DNA of 64,000 bases from Polaromonas sp. (GTDB lineage Bacteria > Pseudomonadota > Gammaproteobacteria > Burkholderiales > Burkholderiaceae_C). The stretch covers positions 62,001 through 126,000 of the forward strand of contig NZ_JABBPE010000008.1 in assembly GCF_012927455.1 (NCBI RefSeq). The letters are read 5' to 3'. A program made the translations under genes and the position numbers. The notes under the pieces were generated by a model. The model was not told the DNA's origin, did no database searches, and saw only the letters and a list, made by a program, of their open reading frames with translations. This document shows positions 8,429-18,618 of the stretch, piece by piece (position 1 is the first letter of the stretch; each line of letters starts with the position of its first letter).

Positions 8429-9292
8429 TTACAGGCTAAGTATGGCGGCCGGCAAATCAAGCGTTTTGATTTTGCTGGCGGCTTTTTCTGCATCGGCCTT
8501 GTTGGCAAACGGACCGACGCGAACCCGGATGCGTTTGCCGTCCTTGGTCTGCGCCACCTGCGTGTAGGTTTTCAGGCCCGCTTTTTCCAGCTTGAGGCGC
8601 GCTTCGCGGGCCTTGGCCTCATCAGAAAATGCCCCGACTTGCACCACCACGCGGCCGCTGGCTGCGTCGTCAGCGCTCTTGCTGGCTGCCGGGCGGGTTT
8701 CACCTTCCAGCAACGCCGTAGCGCGCGCACTTTCCACGTCAGCGGCAGGAGCCTTGGGCGCCGGTTTCGCTTCAACCTTGGCGAATGGTTTGGGTTCAGG
8801 CTTGGCTTCAGCTTTGGCCGCTACCTTCGGTTCCGGCTTAGATTCCGCTTTCAGGTCCGGCTTAGACTCCGGTTTTGCTTCCTTTTTAATAGCGGGTGGC
8901 GCAGACTCCACAATGGCTGGGGCTGGTTTAAAGGGCAAAATCTCTTCCTTGAGCGCAAGGCTGGCCGCGTCGGCCACCTTTTCTGTCACTTTTTCAACCG
9001 GCGCCGTCGCAGGCGTCGGCGCCGGTGCTGTGGCGGGAGCCGGTGCCGGCTGGACCAGCGGCTTGACGGCGTTTTTACCCGGAATTTCAATCGGGATATC
9101 GACGGCGACAGGGCGCGGTTGCGTGTCAAACAGCAGCGGAAAACCGACCACGCCAATCAGCACCAGCACGGCCGACCCGATCAGCCGGTGCTTGGCGCGT
9201 TTGCGCATGACCTCGACGCTTTCAGCTTGAGCAGCTGACGCGGCAGGAGGAGCAGACGATGAGCCGCCCCGACGGAAAGTGAAAAACGGCAT
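8429..9292 (-). CDS. SPOR-domain membrane protein (DedD/FtsN-like)
   Basis: The 287-residue protein has a cytoplasmic N-terminus of about 30 residues, one membrane segment (about 33-50, IGSAVLVLIGVVGFPLL), a long periplasmic linker rich in Ala, Lys, Pro and Glu (many repeats of the type AEAKPEPK), and a C-terminal SPOR domain (about 210-286). SPOR domains bind denuded glycan strands at the division septum, so a role in cell division or septal wall remodelling is likely. It sits between folC and cvpA, as in other Comamonadaceae. FtsN or DedD orthology cannot be decided from domain layout alone. Confidence 0.88.
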   Translation of the reverse strand: MPFFTFRRGGSSSAPPAASAAQAESVEVMRKRAKHRLIGSAVLVLIGVVGFPLLFDTQPRPVAVDIPIEIPGKNAVKPLVQPAPAPATAPAPTPATAPVEKVTEKVADAASLALKEEILPFKPAPAIVESAPPAIKKEAKPESKPDLKAESKPEPKVAAKAEAKPEPKPFAKVEAKPAPKAPAADVESARATALLEGETRPAASKSADDAASGRVVVQVGAFSDEAKAREARLKLEKAGLKTYTQVAQTKDGKRIRVRVGPFANKADAEKAASKIKTLDLPAAILSL

Positions 9293-9419
9293 GGTGTGGC
9301 TTGAATCCGTTAAAGGTTAACAAAAGGGTTAACGTGGGCAATCGGCCGTCTCAAGGGAGCAAAGGGGCCACGGACTCAAGAGCTTCGTCTGAAGGCTGAT
9401 TTTGCGGCCCCGCTTGAGG

Positions 9420-10742
9420 TCAGGCAGCTAGGTGCGGAGCCAGAAGACGCGGCACGCCGTCCTTCAAAATGCCGCCCACCGTGTAGAACGAGCCGAACAC
9501 AGCAATTCTATCAGCGGGGTCTGCCGCCTTGACGGCGGCCTGCAGAGCCTCCCCGGGGCTTTTGTAAGCGCTGGCCCCGGCGTCAGGACGAAGCTTCAGC
9601 GCCTGCCATCTGGCGCGCAAATCCTCTGCGCTGGCCGCGCGCGGCGTCGGCAGATCAGTGAAATACCACTGGTCAATCAGCGGGGCGATGCGCGCCAGCA
9701 TGGGCGCCAGGTCTTTGTCGGCCATGGCGCCGAACACCGCGTGGGTGCAGGGGTAGTAACCCATGGCGTCGAGGTTTGCGGTCAGCGCCGCCACCGAATG
9801 CGGGTTGTGCGCCACATCGAGCACCAGCGTTGGCTGGCCGGGAATGATCTGGAAGCGCCCGGGCAGTTCGACCATGGACAAGCCGACGCGCACGGCCTGC
9901 GCCGTTACCGGCAGGCGATCCCGCAAGGCCGTCAGCGCGGCCAGCACGCCGGCGGCGTTGACCAACTGGTTGGCGCCGCGCAGGGCCGGGTAAGCCAGCC
10001 CCGCATACCTCCTGCCGCGGCCGGCCCAGCCCCACTGCTGCTTGTCGCCCGAAAAATTAAAGTCATGACCCAGGCGCCACAAGTCGGCATCCACTTCGGC
10101 GGCATGGTCCAAAATGCTTTGCGGCGGCACCGGGTCGCTCACCACCACCGGCTTGCCGGCGCGCATGATGCCGGCTTTTTCCCGGCCTATGCTTTCCCGG
10201 TTGTTGCCCAGCAACTCCATGTGGTCCAGGTCTATGCTAGTGATGACGGCGCAATCGGCGTCCAGGATGTTGACCGCATCGAGCCGGCCGCCCAGGCCGA
10301 CTTCCAGGATCACCACGTCGAGCGGTGCATCGGCCAGCAACTGCAAAATGGCCAGCGTCGTGAATTCAAAGTAACTCAGCGATATTTCATCGCCATTTTG
10401 GACTCTGGCCCTTTCAACACGGGCGAAACAAGCTATTAAATCAGTAGCATTGACGATGTCGCCGCGGACCCGGCAGCGCTCTTCGAAATGCACCAGATGC
10501 GGCGAGGTGTAGACCCCTGTGCGGTAACCGGCCTGCAGCAAAACAGCTTCGAGCATGGCGCAGGTCGAGCCTTTGCCGTTGGTGCCGGCCACCGTGATGA
10601 CGGGGCAGGCAAACGCCAGGCCCATGCGCTGCGCCACCGCCCGCACGCGCTCCAATCCCATGTCTATGGTTTTGGGGTGCAAGCGCTCGCAATGTGCCAG
10701 CCAGTCGTCCAGGGTTGTGAGTTGTTCCATACAGTCTGGCAT
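9420..10742 (-). CDS. folC: Bifunctional folylpolyglutamate/dihydrofolate synthase
   Basis: It adds glutamate to dihydropteroate and to folates in the cytoplasm, using ATP. The N-terminal Mur-ligase-type ATPase domain has the P-loop VAGTNGKGST (about residues 50-59); the C-terminal ligase domain includes LDVAHNPHS (about 310-318). Length is 440 residues from ATG 10742; an ATG at 10730 would also fit. A copy of the 49-bp interspersed repeat lies inside the gene at 10401-10449 and encodes about residues 98-114 in frame (ATDLIACFAR...). The active-site motifs are intact, so the protein is probably functional in spite of it. Confidence 0.95.
   Translation of the reverse strand: MPDCMEQLTTLDDWLAHCERLHPKTIDMGLERVRAVAQRMGLAFACPVITVAGTNGKGSTCAMLEAVLLQAGYRTGVYTSPHLVHFEERCRVRGDIVNATDLIACFARVERARVQNGDEISLSYFEFTTLAILQLLADAPLDVVILEVGLGGRLDAVNILDADCAVITSIDLDHMELLGNNRESIGREKAGIMRAGKPVVVSDPVPPQSILDHAAEVDADLWRLGHDFNFSGDKQQWGWAGRGRRYAGLAYPALRGANQLVNAAGVLAALTALRDRLPVTAQAVRVGLSMVELPGRFQIIPGQPTLVLDVAHNPHSVAALTANLDAMGYYPCTHAVFGAMADKDLAPMLARIAPLIDQWYFTDLPTPRAASAEDLRARWQALKLRPDAGASAYKSPGEALQAAVKAADPADRIAVFGSFYTVGGILKDGVPRLLAPHLAA
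10401..10449 (+). repeat. 49-bp interspersed repeat, intragenic copy in folC
   Basis: The plus-strand sequence matches the family layout: CTCTGGCCC, then ACGGGCG, AGCTAT and TAGCA at the family spacings. On the coding (minus) strand it reads GCT ACT GAT TTA ATA GCT, giving the peptide ATDLIA. It is in the same orientation and phase relative to coding as the copies in the acyl-CoA synthetase and pepN. Confidence 0.75.
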
Positions 10743-10766
10743 TGTCGCGCAAGCTGGGTATCCCTA

Positions 10767-10935
10767 AGCTCACCCCCGTTGATGCTCACTGCGTGTAGTG
10801 TCCTCCACCCTTGCAGGGGGCGGTGCCTGCGGCCGACTGGCTGAGCACACCCCCGTTGACGCTCACTTCGTGTAGCGTCCTCCCCCCTTGCAGGGGGCGG
10901 TGCCTGCGGCCGGCAGAGCCGGACCAGCGGCCCCC
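10767..10935 (+). repeat. Tandem pair of GC-rich interspersed repeats
   Basis: Two imperfect copies, about 10767-10835 and 10842-10935, share CACCCCCGTTGA, CGTGTAG, CTTGCAGGGGGCGGTGCCTGCGGCCG. They fill the gap between folC and the prolyl aminopeptidase. The palindromic CCCTTGCAGGGGG part could form a hairpin. They are related in plan to the GC-rich family at 14407, 23328 and 29361 but are a distinct variant. Confidence 0.75.
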
Positions 10936-10977
10936 GCTTATTAAGAGGCTAGTTCCTACCGCCCGTTGGTGTCCGCC

Positions 10978-11982
<1,005 letters not shown>

Positions 11983-12080
11983 TCAGGTGGCGGCGGCCAG
12001 CGCCAAAGCGCCGGTTCTGCACTGGATTATTCTCCGGTTGCCTCGCCCGCTCTGGCCGGGCTGTTCCGAGAACCATCGAT

Positions 12081-12129
12081 GCTCCTAATTTAATAGCTGC
12101 TTGCGCCCGTCTGTATTGGGCTAGAGGCC
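12081..12129 (-). repeat. 49-bp interspersed repeat, intergenic
   Basis: On the minus strand it reads GGCCTCTAGCCCAATACAG, then ACGGGCGCAAGCAGCTATTA and AATTAGGAGC. It lies between the divergent pip and ArsC-like genes. The plus strand is open in the same phase as the intragenic copies and would encode APNLIAACAR. Confidence 0.85.
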
Positions 12130-12161
12130 TATTTTATGAATATTCATGGCAAAATCCGGGC

Positions 12162-12506
12162 ATGATCACTGTTTACGGCATCCCCAACTGCGACAGCGTC
12201 AAAAAGGCCCGCGCCTGGCTGAGCCAAAACGGGCAACCGTACGCGTTTCATGACTTCAAGAAATTGGGCGTTCCCGCCGACAAGCTGGCGCTGTGGGCGC
12301 AGGCCGCCGGCTGGGAAAAGCTGCTCAATCGTCAGGGCACGACCTGGCGCAAGCTGGACGCCACCGCGCAAGCCGCTGTGACTGACAGCGCCAGCGCACA
12401 AGCGCTGATGCGGGCTCAGCCCAGCGTCATCAAGCGCCCGGTGGTCGATTGGGGAACAGAAGTCACGGTCGGCTTTGATGCGGCTGCCTGGGCATGTCGG
12501 TTTTAG
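12162..12506 (+). CDS. ArsC/Spx-family protein (YffB-like)
   Basis: The 114-residue thioredoxin-fold protein opens ITVYGIPNCDSVKKAR, with a single cysteine at about residue 10 in the position of the arsenate-reductase catalytic cysteine. The C-terminal half contains SVIKRPVVDWG, the conserved region after which family members bind their partner. YffB-type members are glutathione-dependent reductases of uncertain substrate, and arsenate reduction is not established for them. No ars genes are nearby. It stands alone after a repeat and is divergent from pip. Confidence 0.85.
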   Translation: MITVYGIPNCDSVKKARAWLSQNGQPYAFHDFKKLGVPADKLALWAQAAGWEKLLNRQGTTWRKLDATAQAAVTDSASAQALMRAQPSVIKRPVVDWGTEVTVGFDAAAWACRF

Positions 12507-12761
12507 GGCTTTGAGGCTTTCAATGCGGGATTGAAAAATCCGGACGGACGTTGCGTTTTTGCCTCCTGACTTGGTTGTGGCCGCCGGCTTTACCTTCGAT
12601 TTACTGAACTCGCGAAGCCAAAATGACTCAGATTTATTAAAATCGGCGTAGCCCGCTCAAGTTTTTTTCCAGTCTGAGTAATCAGCAGTGCGGGCAGCAC
12701 GGGACGCCGCACCCGCCAACACGGCGCAGCTTCAGCGATGTGCTGAGAAGAGGTTTGAATC

Positions 12762-13508
12762 ATGAAAAAAGCACTTGGCATTTCCACCCTCGCCGCCGCA
12801 GCCGGTCTGGCCGTTGCGCCCGCGTCGGCCCAAGACATTTTGGCGCGGGTCATTTCCAGCACACCGGTGGTGCAGCAGGTCGCCGTGCCGCGCCAGGTTT
12901 GCAACAACGAAGCCGTCATCACGCAAGCCCCCAAATCGGGTGCGGGCGCGCTGATGGGCGCTTTGGCCGGCGGTGCAGCCGGTAACGCCATCGGCAATGG
13001 CGGCGGCCGGGCGGCAGCCACCGTGATCGGCCTGGTCGGCGGCGCGATGATCGGTGACCGCATCGAGGGCCCCAACAACCAGTTGCAGAACGTGCAGCGC
13101 TGCAGCACGCAGACTTACTACGAAAACCGCCCCAGCCACTACAACGTGGTTTATGAATACCAGAGCACGCAGTACAACGTACAAATGGCCAACGACCCGG
13201 GCTCGTATGTGCGGCTGCAGGTGACGCCGGTAGGCGCCATGCAGCCTTCACCTCAGCCCTATCAGCCTTCGCAACCGCAAACCTACATGCAGCCGGCGCC
13301 GGTGCAGCAACAGCAAATTTATGAACAGCCAATGATGAGTGCGCCCGTGGGATACCCGACTTATTACGCCGCACCAGCGCAACCGGTTTACGTCCAGCCG
13401 TATTACGCGCGGCCGGCCTACTACGCGCCCTATTACCCGCCCATCGGGCTGTCGCTGAACTTCGGCTACAGCCGTGGTTTTGGCGGTGGACATGGCCGCT
13501 GGCGTTAA
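12762..13508 (+). CDS. Glycine-zipper 2TM outer-membrane protein
   Basis: A signal peptide (residues 1-23, ending APASAQ) precedes a glycine-zipper segment (about 63-105, repeated GALMGALAGG and GLVGGAMIGD patterns) of the Rick_17kDa_Anti/2TM type, which inserts in or crosses the outer membrane. The second half is rich in Gln, Pro and Tyr (QPYQPSQPQ, YYAPYYPP), a low-complexity surface or periplasmic tail. No lipobox is seen. It is a single gene; a strong bidirectional terminator follows. A structural or envelope-stress role is plausible, but no partner is visible. Confidence 0.8.
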   Translation: MKKALGISTLAAAAGLAVAPASAQDILARVISSTPVVQQVAVPRQVCNNEAVITQAPKSGAGALMGALAGGAAGNAIGNGGGRAAATVIGLVGGAMIGDRIEGPNNQLQNVQRCSTQTYYENRPSHYNVVYEYQSTQYNVQMANDPGSYVRLQVTPVGAMQPSPQPYQPSQPQTYMQPAPVQQQQIYEQPMMSAPVGYPTYYAAPAQPVYVQPYYARPAYYAPYYPPIGLSLNFGYSRGFGGGHGRWR

Positions 13509-13522
13509 GCTTCACTGAGGCG

Positions 13523-13554
13523 AAAAAAAAAGGGCGTTGCGAACGCCCTTTTTT
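13523..13554. terminator. Bidirectional intrinsic terminator
   Basis: The stem AGGGCGTT / AACGCCCT (13531-13538 and 13542-13549) with a GCG loop is flanked by a run of A on the left and of T on the right. It separates the convergent glycine-zipper gene and the anti-sigma gene and can serve both. Confidence 0.88.
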
Positions 13555-13602
13555 GTGCCTGACCGGGCCTTGGTCGGCGCCCGCACCGAAGCTCGCCGAG
13601 GG

Positions 13603-14376
13603 CTATGGGGGCGTCTGAATCAACGCCCCTTTGAACAGCACCGGCCCGCTGGGCCCGCTGCCCGGAGGCACGCCGCCCTTGGGTTCTAGGCTGATGGCCA
13701 GCGTGGGCAATTGCCGCAAGGCGCTGGCGGCTGCGGTCAGTCTGACCACCGGATCAGCGCTGAGCACACCCAGCGATTGCGGCGCCGCCCCGGGCGGCAA
13801 GGCCCACAGTTCCAGCGACTTGTCAGCCTGCTCGCGAAAAGCGCCTACCCGCTTGAGCGAGAGCCGGCCGTTTTTGGGGTCGAAGGTGACCAGCATCGAA
13901 GCCTCGGCCTTGTCGTCAGCCAGTACCGCGACGTATTGCACCTCGGGCGTGGCAGCCAGTTTGGCCGTCAACTCTTGCAGCTGCCCGCTCAAACGCGTGT
14001 TCAGGTTCAGGCCCGCCACCACCGCAACCGCCGCGGCCAGGGCCGCTGCACCGGTCGCGCCGCGCCACAGGCCCAGGCTGGCCCACCAGCCGCCCGCCGT
14101 GCTAGCGGTGGCATGTGCCGCCAGCATGGCTTGCGCCTGTTTTTCGGCCTTGACGAGGTTTTCAATGCGCTGCCACACCACCGGGCTGGGCGCCGCCTGC
14201 GGCTGCAGCTCAGCGACAGACGCCAGCCGGCCTTGCCAGATCAGCGCCGCGGCACGCAGCGTGGCGTTGTCGCGCGCCAGCGTTTCAAAGCGGCGCCGCG
14301 CACCGCCGCGCAGGGTACCCAGCGCATAACTTGCCGCCAGTTGTTCCATCAAGACGGGATTGTTTTGGATGTTCAT
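13603..14376 (-). CDS. Anti-sigma factor (RskA/anti-sigma-K type)
   Basis: The 257-residue protein has an N-terminal cytoplasmic anti-sigma region (about 1-95, with ASYALGTLRGGARRRFE near the start), one membrane segment (about 108-127, Ala/Val-rich) and a periplasmic C-terminal domain of the RskA type (about 135-255), including SLELWALPPGAAPQSLGVL. It should hold the ECF sigma factor encoded upstream (14606-15190) at the membrane until a signal triggers release. The pair is normally adjacent; here 229 bases of tandem repeats separate them. The inducing signal is not evident. Confidence 0.87.
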   Translation of the reverse strand: MNIQNNPVLMEQLAASYALGTLRGGARRRFETLARDNATLRAAALIWQGRLASVAELQPQAAPSPVVWQRIENLVKAEKQAQAMLAAHATASTAGGWWASLGLWRGATGAAALAAAVAVVAGLNLNTRLSGQLQELTAKLAATPEVQYVAVLADDKAEASMLVTFDPKNGRLSLKRVGAFREQADKSLELWALPPGAAPQSLGVLSADPVVRLTAAASALRQLPTLAISLEPKGGVPPGSGPSGPVLFKGALIQTPP

Positions 14377-14406
14377 GACGCGATCTCTGGGGCCGCGAAC
14401 GAAGTG

Positions 14407-14600
14407 CCGGGCCGCCCCAAGCGAAGTTCAGCCCCCTCGGGGGGCACGGTATTACACGAAGTGAAAAGCATGGGGGTTAGACCCCGCGCCGTCCCGCTCC
14501 CGCATTCGCAAGCAGGGGCCGCGGAACCGGCTTTGCCGGGCCGCAGGCGCAGCGCCCCCTTGGGGGGCAGCGTATTACACGAAGTGAAAAGCGTGGGGGC
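14407..14600 (-). repeat. Tandem pair of GC-rich repeats between sigma and anti-sigma genes
   Basis: Two copies, about 14407-14476 and 14517-14600, end with GTATTACACGAAGTGAAAAG on the plus strand, preceded by a G-rich/C-rich hairpin (GCCCCCTTGGGGGGC in copy 2). The same sequence recurs at 29361-29430 inside a hydrolase gene, and in more diverged form at 23328-23504. The hairpin lies within what should be the sigma/anti-sigma transcript and may affect the relative expression of the two genes. Confidence 0.85.
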
Positions 14601-14605
14601 CATAT

Positions 14606-15190
14606 CTACGCAAACCTCGCCATACACCCACGCAGCTGTTCCAGCCCGCGACGAATCCAGGTTTTCACAGTACCCAAGGGCAGCTTGAGCTGCCCGGCCA
14701 GCTCGCTGTGGCTCAAATCGCGCAGATAGGCCAGACTCACCACCTCACGCTGTTTGTTCTCAAGCTGGTTCAGGCATTGGTGCAAGGCCCAGGCCTGCTC
14801 GCTGGCCTGCGTCGTGTCCATCGGGTTGGCGGCGTCGCCCGCCACGGTGTCAGAGATCATGTCGTCAAGTTCCTGCATCCGGTCGATACGCTCGGACGCG
14901 CGGCGGCGTAAAAAATCAAGGCCTCGGCTGCGCACCACCAGACCCATCCAGGCCATCGGCGGCGACAGCGTGGCCTTGTAGTCACACGCAATGCGCCAGA
15001 TGTTCAGATAAGCTTCCTGCAGCACGTCTTCAGCCCATTCGCGCTTGCTGACCACGCGCACCGCGACGCCATAGAGCTTGGACGAGGTCAGGTCATACAA
15101 CTCGCGCAGGGCCGACTCATCGGCCAGGGCCACCCGGCCAAGCAGCGCAATCAATTGACTATCCGGGTTTTCTGGCTTCATGATTTGCAT
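14606..15190 (-). CDS. ECF RNA polymerase sigma factor
   Basis: The 194-residue protein has sigma region 2 (about 25-90; WAEDVLQEAYLNIWR is the core-binding helix) and region 4 (about 135-190; a helix-turn-helix ending LPLGTVKTWIRRGLEQLR). It would direct polymerase to a small regulon, often including its own operon. The frame has two close starts (MQIM...); the first ATG gives 194 residues. The cognate anti-sigma factor is downstream on the same strand. The pair resembles the SigK/RskA type found widely in proteobacteria, where the regulon often concerns oxidative or envelope stress, but that is not shown here. Confidence 0.92.
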   Translation of the reverse strand: MQIMKPENPDSQLIALLGRVALADESALRELYDLTSSKLYGVAVRVVSKREWAEDVLQEAYLNIWRIACDYKATLSPPMAWMGLVVRSRGLDFLRRRASERIDRMQELDDMISDTVAGDAANPMDTTQASEQAWALHQCLNQLENKQREVVSLAYLRDLSHSELAGQLKLPLGTVKTWIRRGLEQLRGCMARFA

Positions 15191-15331
15191 TGTCTGGCAT
15201 TAGCAGATACGCCGTAAGCGGCCCGATGGATTCAGCGCGGCCTTGGCGGGCCGCGCGGGTGACCTAAAATAATCGGCTGGCGCGCCCAAGCGCTGGTCGC
15301 GACCCTTTTTTTCTGTTTACAAAACCATTCC

Positions 15332-17030
<1,699 letters not shown>

Positions 17031-17049
17031 CAGATTTGGTCTTTAGCCC

Positions 17050-17093
17050 CTTGAAATCGGACGTTATAAGCTACTAAATTTATAGCAAACATT
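17050..17093 (+). repeat. Degenerate copy of the 49-bp repeat
   Basis: The end AAGCTACTAAATTTATAGCA matches the right half of the family; the left half is only faintly recognisable. It follows argG. Confidence 0.45.
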
Positions 17094-17293
17094 CAAGAAT
17101 CCAAATTCTTTTTCTCCCACTGTGGTGGGGGAAGGCTGGGAATTCTAGTAGCCGAAACTGCTGCGGTGTTTCGCGGGCATTTTATTTAGCTGAAATGTCT
17201 TGATGCATAAAAATCCTTTTCTGAAAAGGACTTGACTGCGTTTTTGACAATTACGTTATGCCTTGCAACTCAACCGTTTGGCGGCCCGCACCC

Positions 17294-17692
17294 ATGAACA
17301 AGATTATTCTCGCCGGGCTAACTTACTTCGCAATCGTGCTGGGTTCTGGCTTTGTGCTCGGCGTGTTCAGAGTCCTTTTTCTCGTACCACGCATAGGCGA
17401 ACGCTGGGCAGAACTTGCGGAGATGCCCATCATGGCCGCTGTGATCTTCCTCGCAGCTGGCTACATCCTGCGGCGCTTTCCAGGGATACGTTCTACTGGT
17501 GGTTCCTTAGCTGCAGGGTTTCTTGCGCTTGCCTTGACAGTCTGCGCGGAGCTGGGCCTTGCGGTTGTCCTCCAAAGTCAAACGCTCGCCGAATTCCTCA
17601 ATAGCCGAGACAAGGTTTCAGGCTCCGTCTACCTTGTCTTGCTCCTGGTTCTCGCCGTCATGCCACGCCTTCGTCTTCAGAGCCATGCGTAA
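17294..17692 (+). CDS. Small four-helix membrane protein
   Basis: A 132-residue protein from ATG 17294 (the frame is open to 17258, but MNKIILAGLTYF is the natural start). Four hydrophobic segments are visible, at about residues 4-26, 41-58, 67-92 and 108-125, with charged loops such as VPRIGERWAEL. I recall this type as a conserved hypothetical inner-membrane protein of proteobacteria without known function. It is alone between argG and the metal-resistance module. Confidence 0.75.
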   Translation: MNKIILAGLTYFAIVLGSGFVLGVFRVLFLVPRIGERWAELAEMPIMAAVIFLAAGYILRRFPGIRSTGGSLAAGFLALALTVCAELGLAVVLQSQTLAEFLNSRDKVSGSVYLVLLLVLAVMPRLRLQSHA

Positions 17693-17937
17693 GCCGTGGC
17701 CAAAGGCAGCAAGACCTAACACCTCGTGTGTGGACTCCTCCTCAACGGCAAGTGGCTGACCTTAAGAAGCAATCCAGATAAAAAATCTTGAAGCATTTGA
17801 ACCAGACATTCTGTCCGCCTACAAAAAGGCGAACTTAAGTCCACCCCGCACCCAAAGGGCGCTTAAGTGGGCGCGGAAGAAGCGACGTGAATCCTGACAG
17901 GCTGTCGGTCAGCAGCGGCCCATTTTTTAGCAGAATA

Positions 17938-17987
17938 GGCCTGTAGCCCAATTAATACGGGCGCAAGCAGCTATAAAAATAGTAGCA
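17938..17987 (+). repeat. 49-bp interspersed repeat, intergenic
   Basis: Reads GGCCTGTAGCCCAATTAA, then TACGGGCGCAAGCAGCTAT and AAAAATAGTAGCA, a near-consensus copy. It lies downstream of the MerR-family gene. The surrounding 17693-18107 holds no other supported feature. Confidence 0.9.
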
Positions 17988-18107
17988 AAAGCAGCAGTAC
18001 CACCGGTCGCCAACCCTAAATCACAAGGCGTGGGCGCAACGCTTGGGCGGCGCTTTGCAACGGATGCGACAACCCGGAACCCAGCCCGGCCCGGGGCTGG
18101 CGTCAAT

Positions 18108-18539
18108 TCAACCCAGGTGGGTATGGCGCTCTTGCCTGGGTTCGGTTTCCATCGCAGCCAGGCCGTGCAGAATTCCGCAGGCATCGACCGCCTGCGCGGT
18201 CTGGCATTTCGTGCGCAGCGCGTCCAATTGCAGTTTGAGCTGCGCCAGTTCGCGTATGCGCTCATCGACATGCGCGATGTGCTGATCAAACACGTCGTTG
18301 ATGGCGCCGCAGTCTTCTGCGGGCTTATCGGCAAGGGCCAGCAGCGCGTGTATTTCGTCGTGGCTCAGATCTAGCGCACGGCAGTTGCGTATAAAGCGCA
18401 GCCGCTCGACATGCTCTGCACCATAAATACGAAAGTTTCCCGACGTGCGGGGCGGCGCGCTGAGCAGGCCCTCTTTTTCGTAGTACCGCACCGTCTCCAC
18501 GGTGCATTGCGCTACCTGCGCCAATTCTCCGATTTTCAT
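18108..18539 (-). CDS. MerR-family heavy-metal regulator (PbrR/CadR type)
   Basis: This 143-residue dimeric regulator has a winged helix-turn-helix at its N-terminus (MKIGELAQVAQCTVETVRYYE), a long dimer helix and metal-binding cysteines at residues 77, 112 and 121. Cys77 with two later cysteines is the pattern of the Pb/Cd-sensing branch of MerR. The nine-residue spacing of the last two is what I recall for PbrR proteins, while CadR has seven. It is divergent from the P1B ATPase gene, and the shared gap holds a 19-bp-spaced promoter typical of MerR control. It likely represses and, with metal, activates the ATPase gene by twisting the promoter. Confidence 0.92.
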   Translation of the reverse strand: MKIGELAQVAQCTVETVRYYEKEGLLSAPPRTSGNFRIYGAEHVERLRFIRNCRALDLSHDEIHALLALADKPAEDCGAINDVFDQHIAHVDERIRELAQLKLQLDALRTKCQTAQAVDACGILHGLAAMETEPRQERHTHLG

Positions 18540-18560
18540 GAAGGTATCTCTAAAAACAGG

Positions 18561-18591
18561 TTGACTCTATAGTAGCTTCAGCTTGTTTAAT
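18561..18591 (+). promoter_or_regulatory. MerR-type promoter of the metal ATPase gene
   Basis: TTGACT (18561-18566) and TTTAAT (18586-18591) are separated by 19 bases, longer than the usual 17, as in MerR-controlled promoters. The spacer carries the imperfect dyad CTCTATAG...CTTCAG, similar to CadR/PbrR operators. It lies between the divergent regulator and ATPase genes. Confidence 0.82.
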
Positions 18592-18618
18592 CAGGAAAAG
18601 CAATTTGGAAAGCCCCTG

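Noticed and set aside
10767..10935. CRISPR array
   Set aside because: Only two adjacent imperfect copies without uniform spacers; they belong to an interspersed repeat family. No cas gene or array is seen anywhere in the window.
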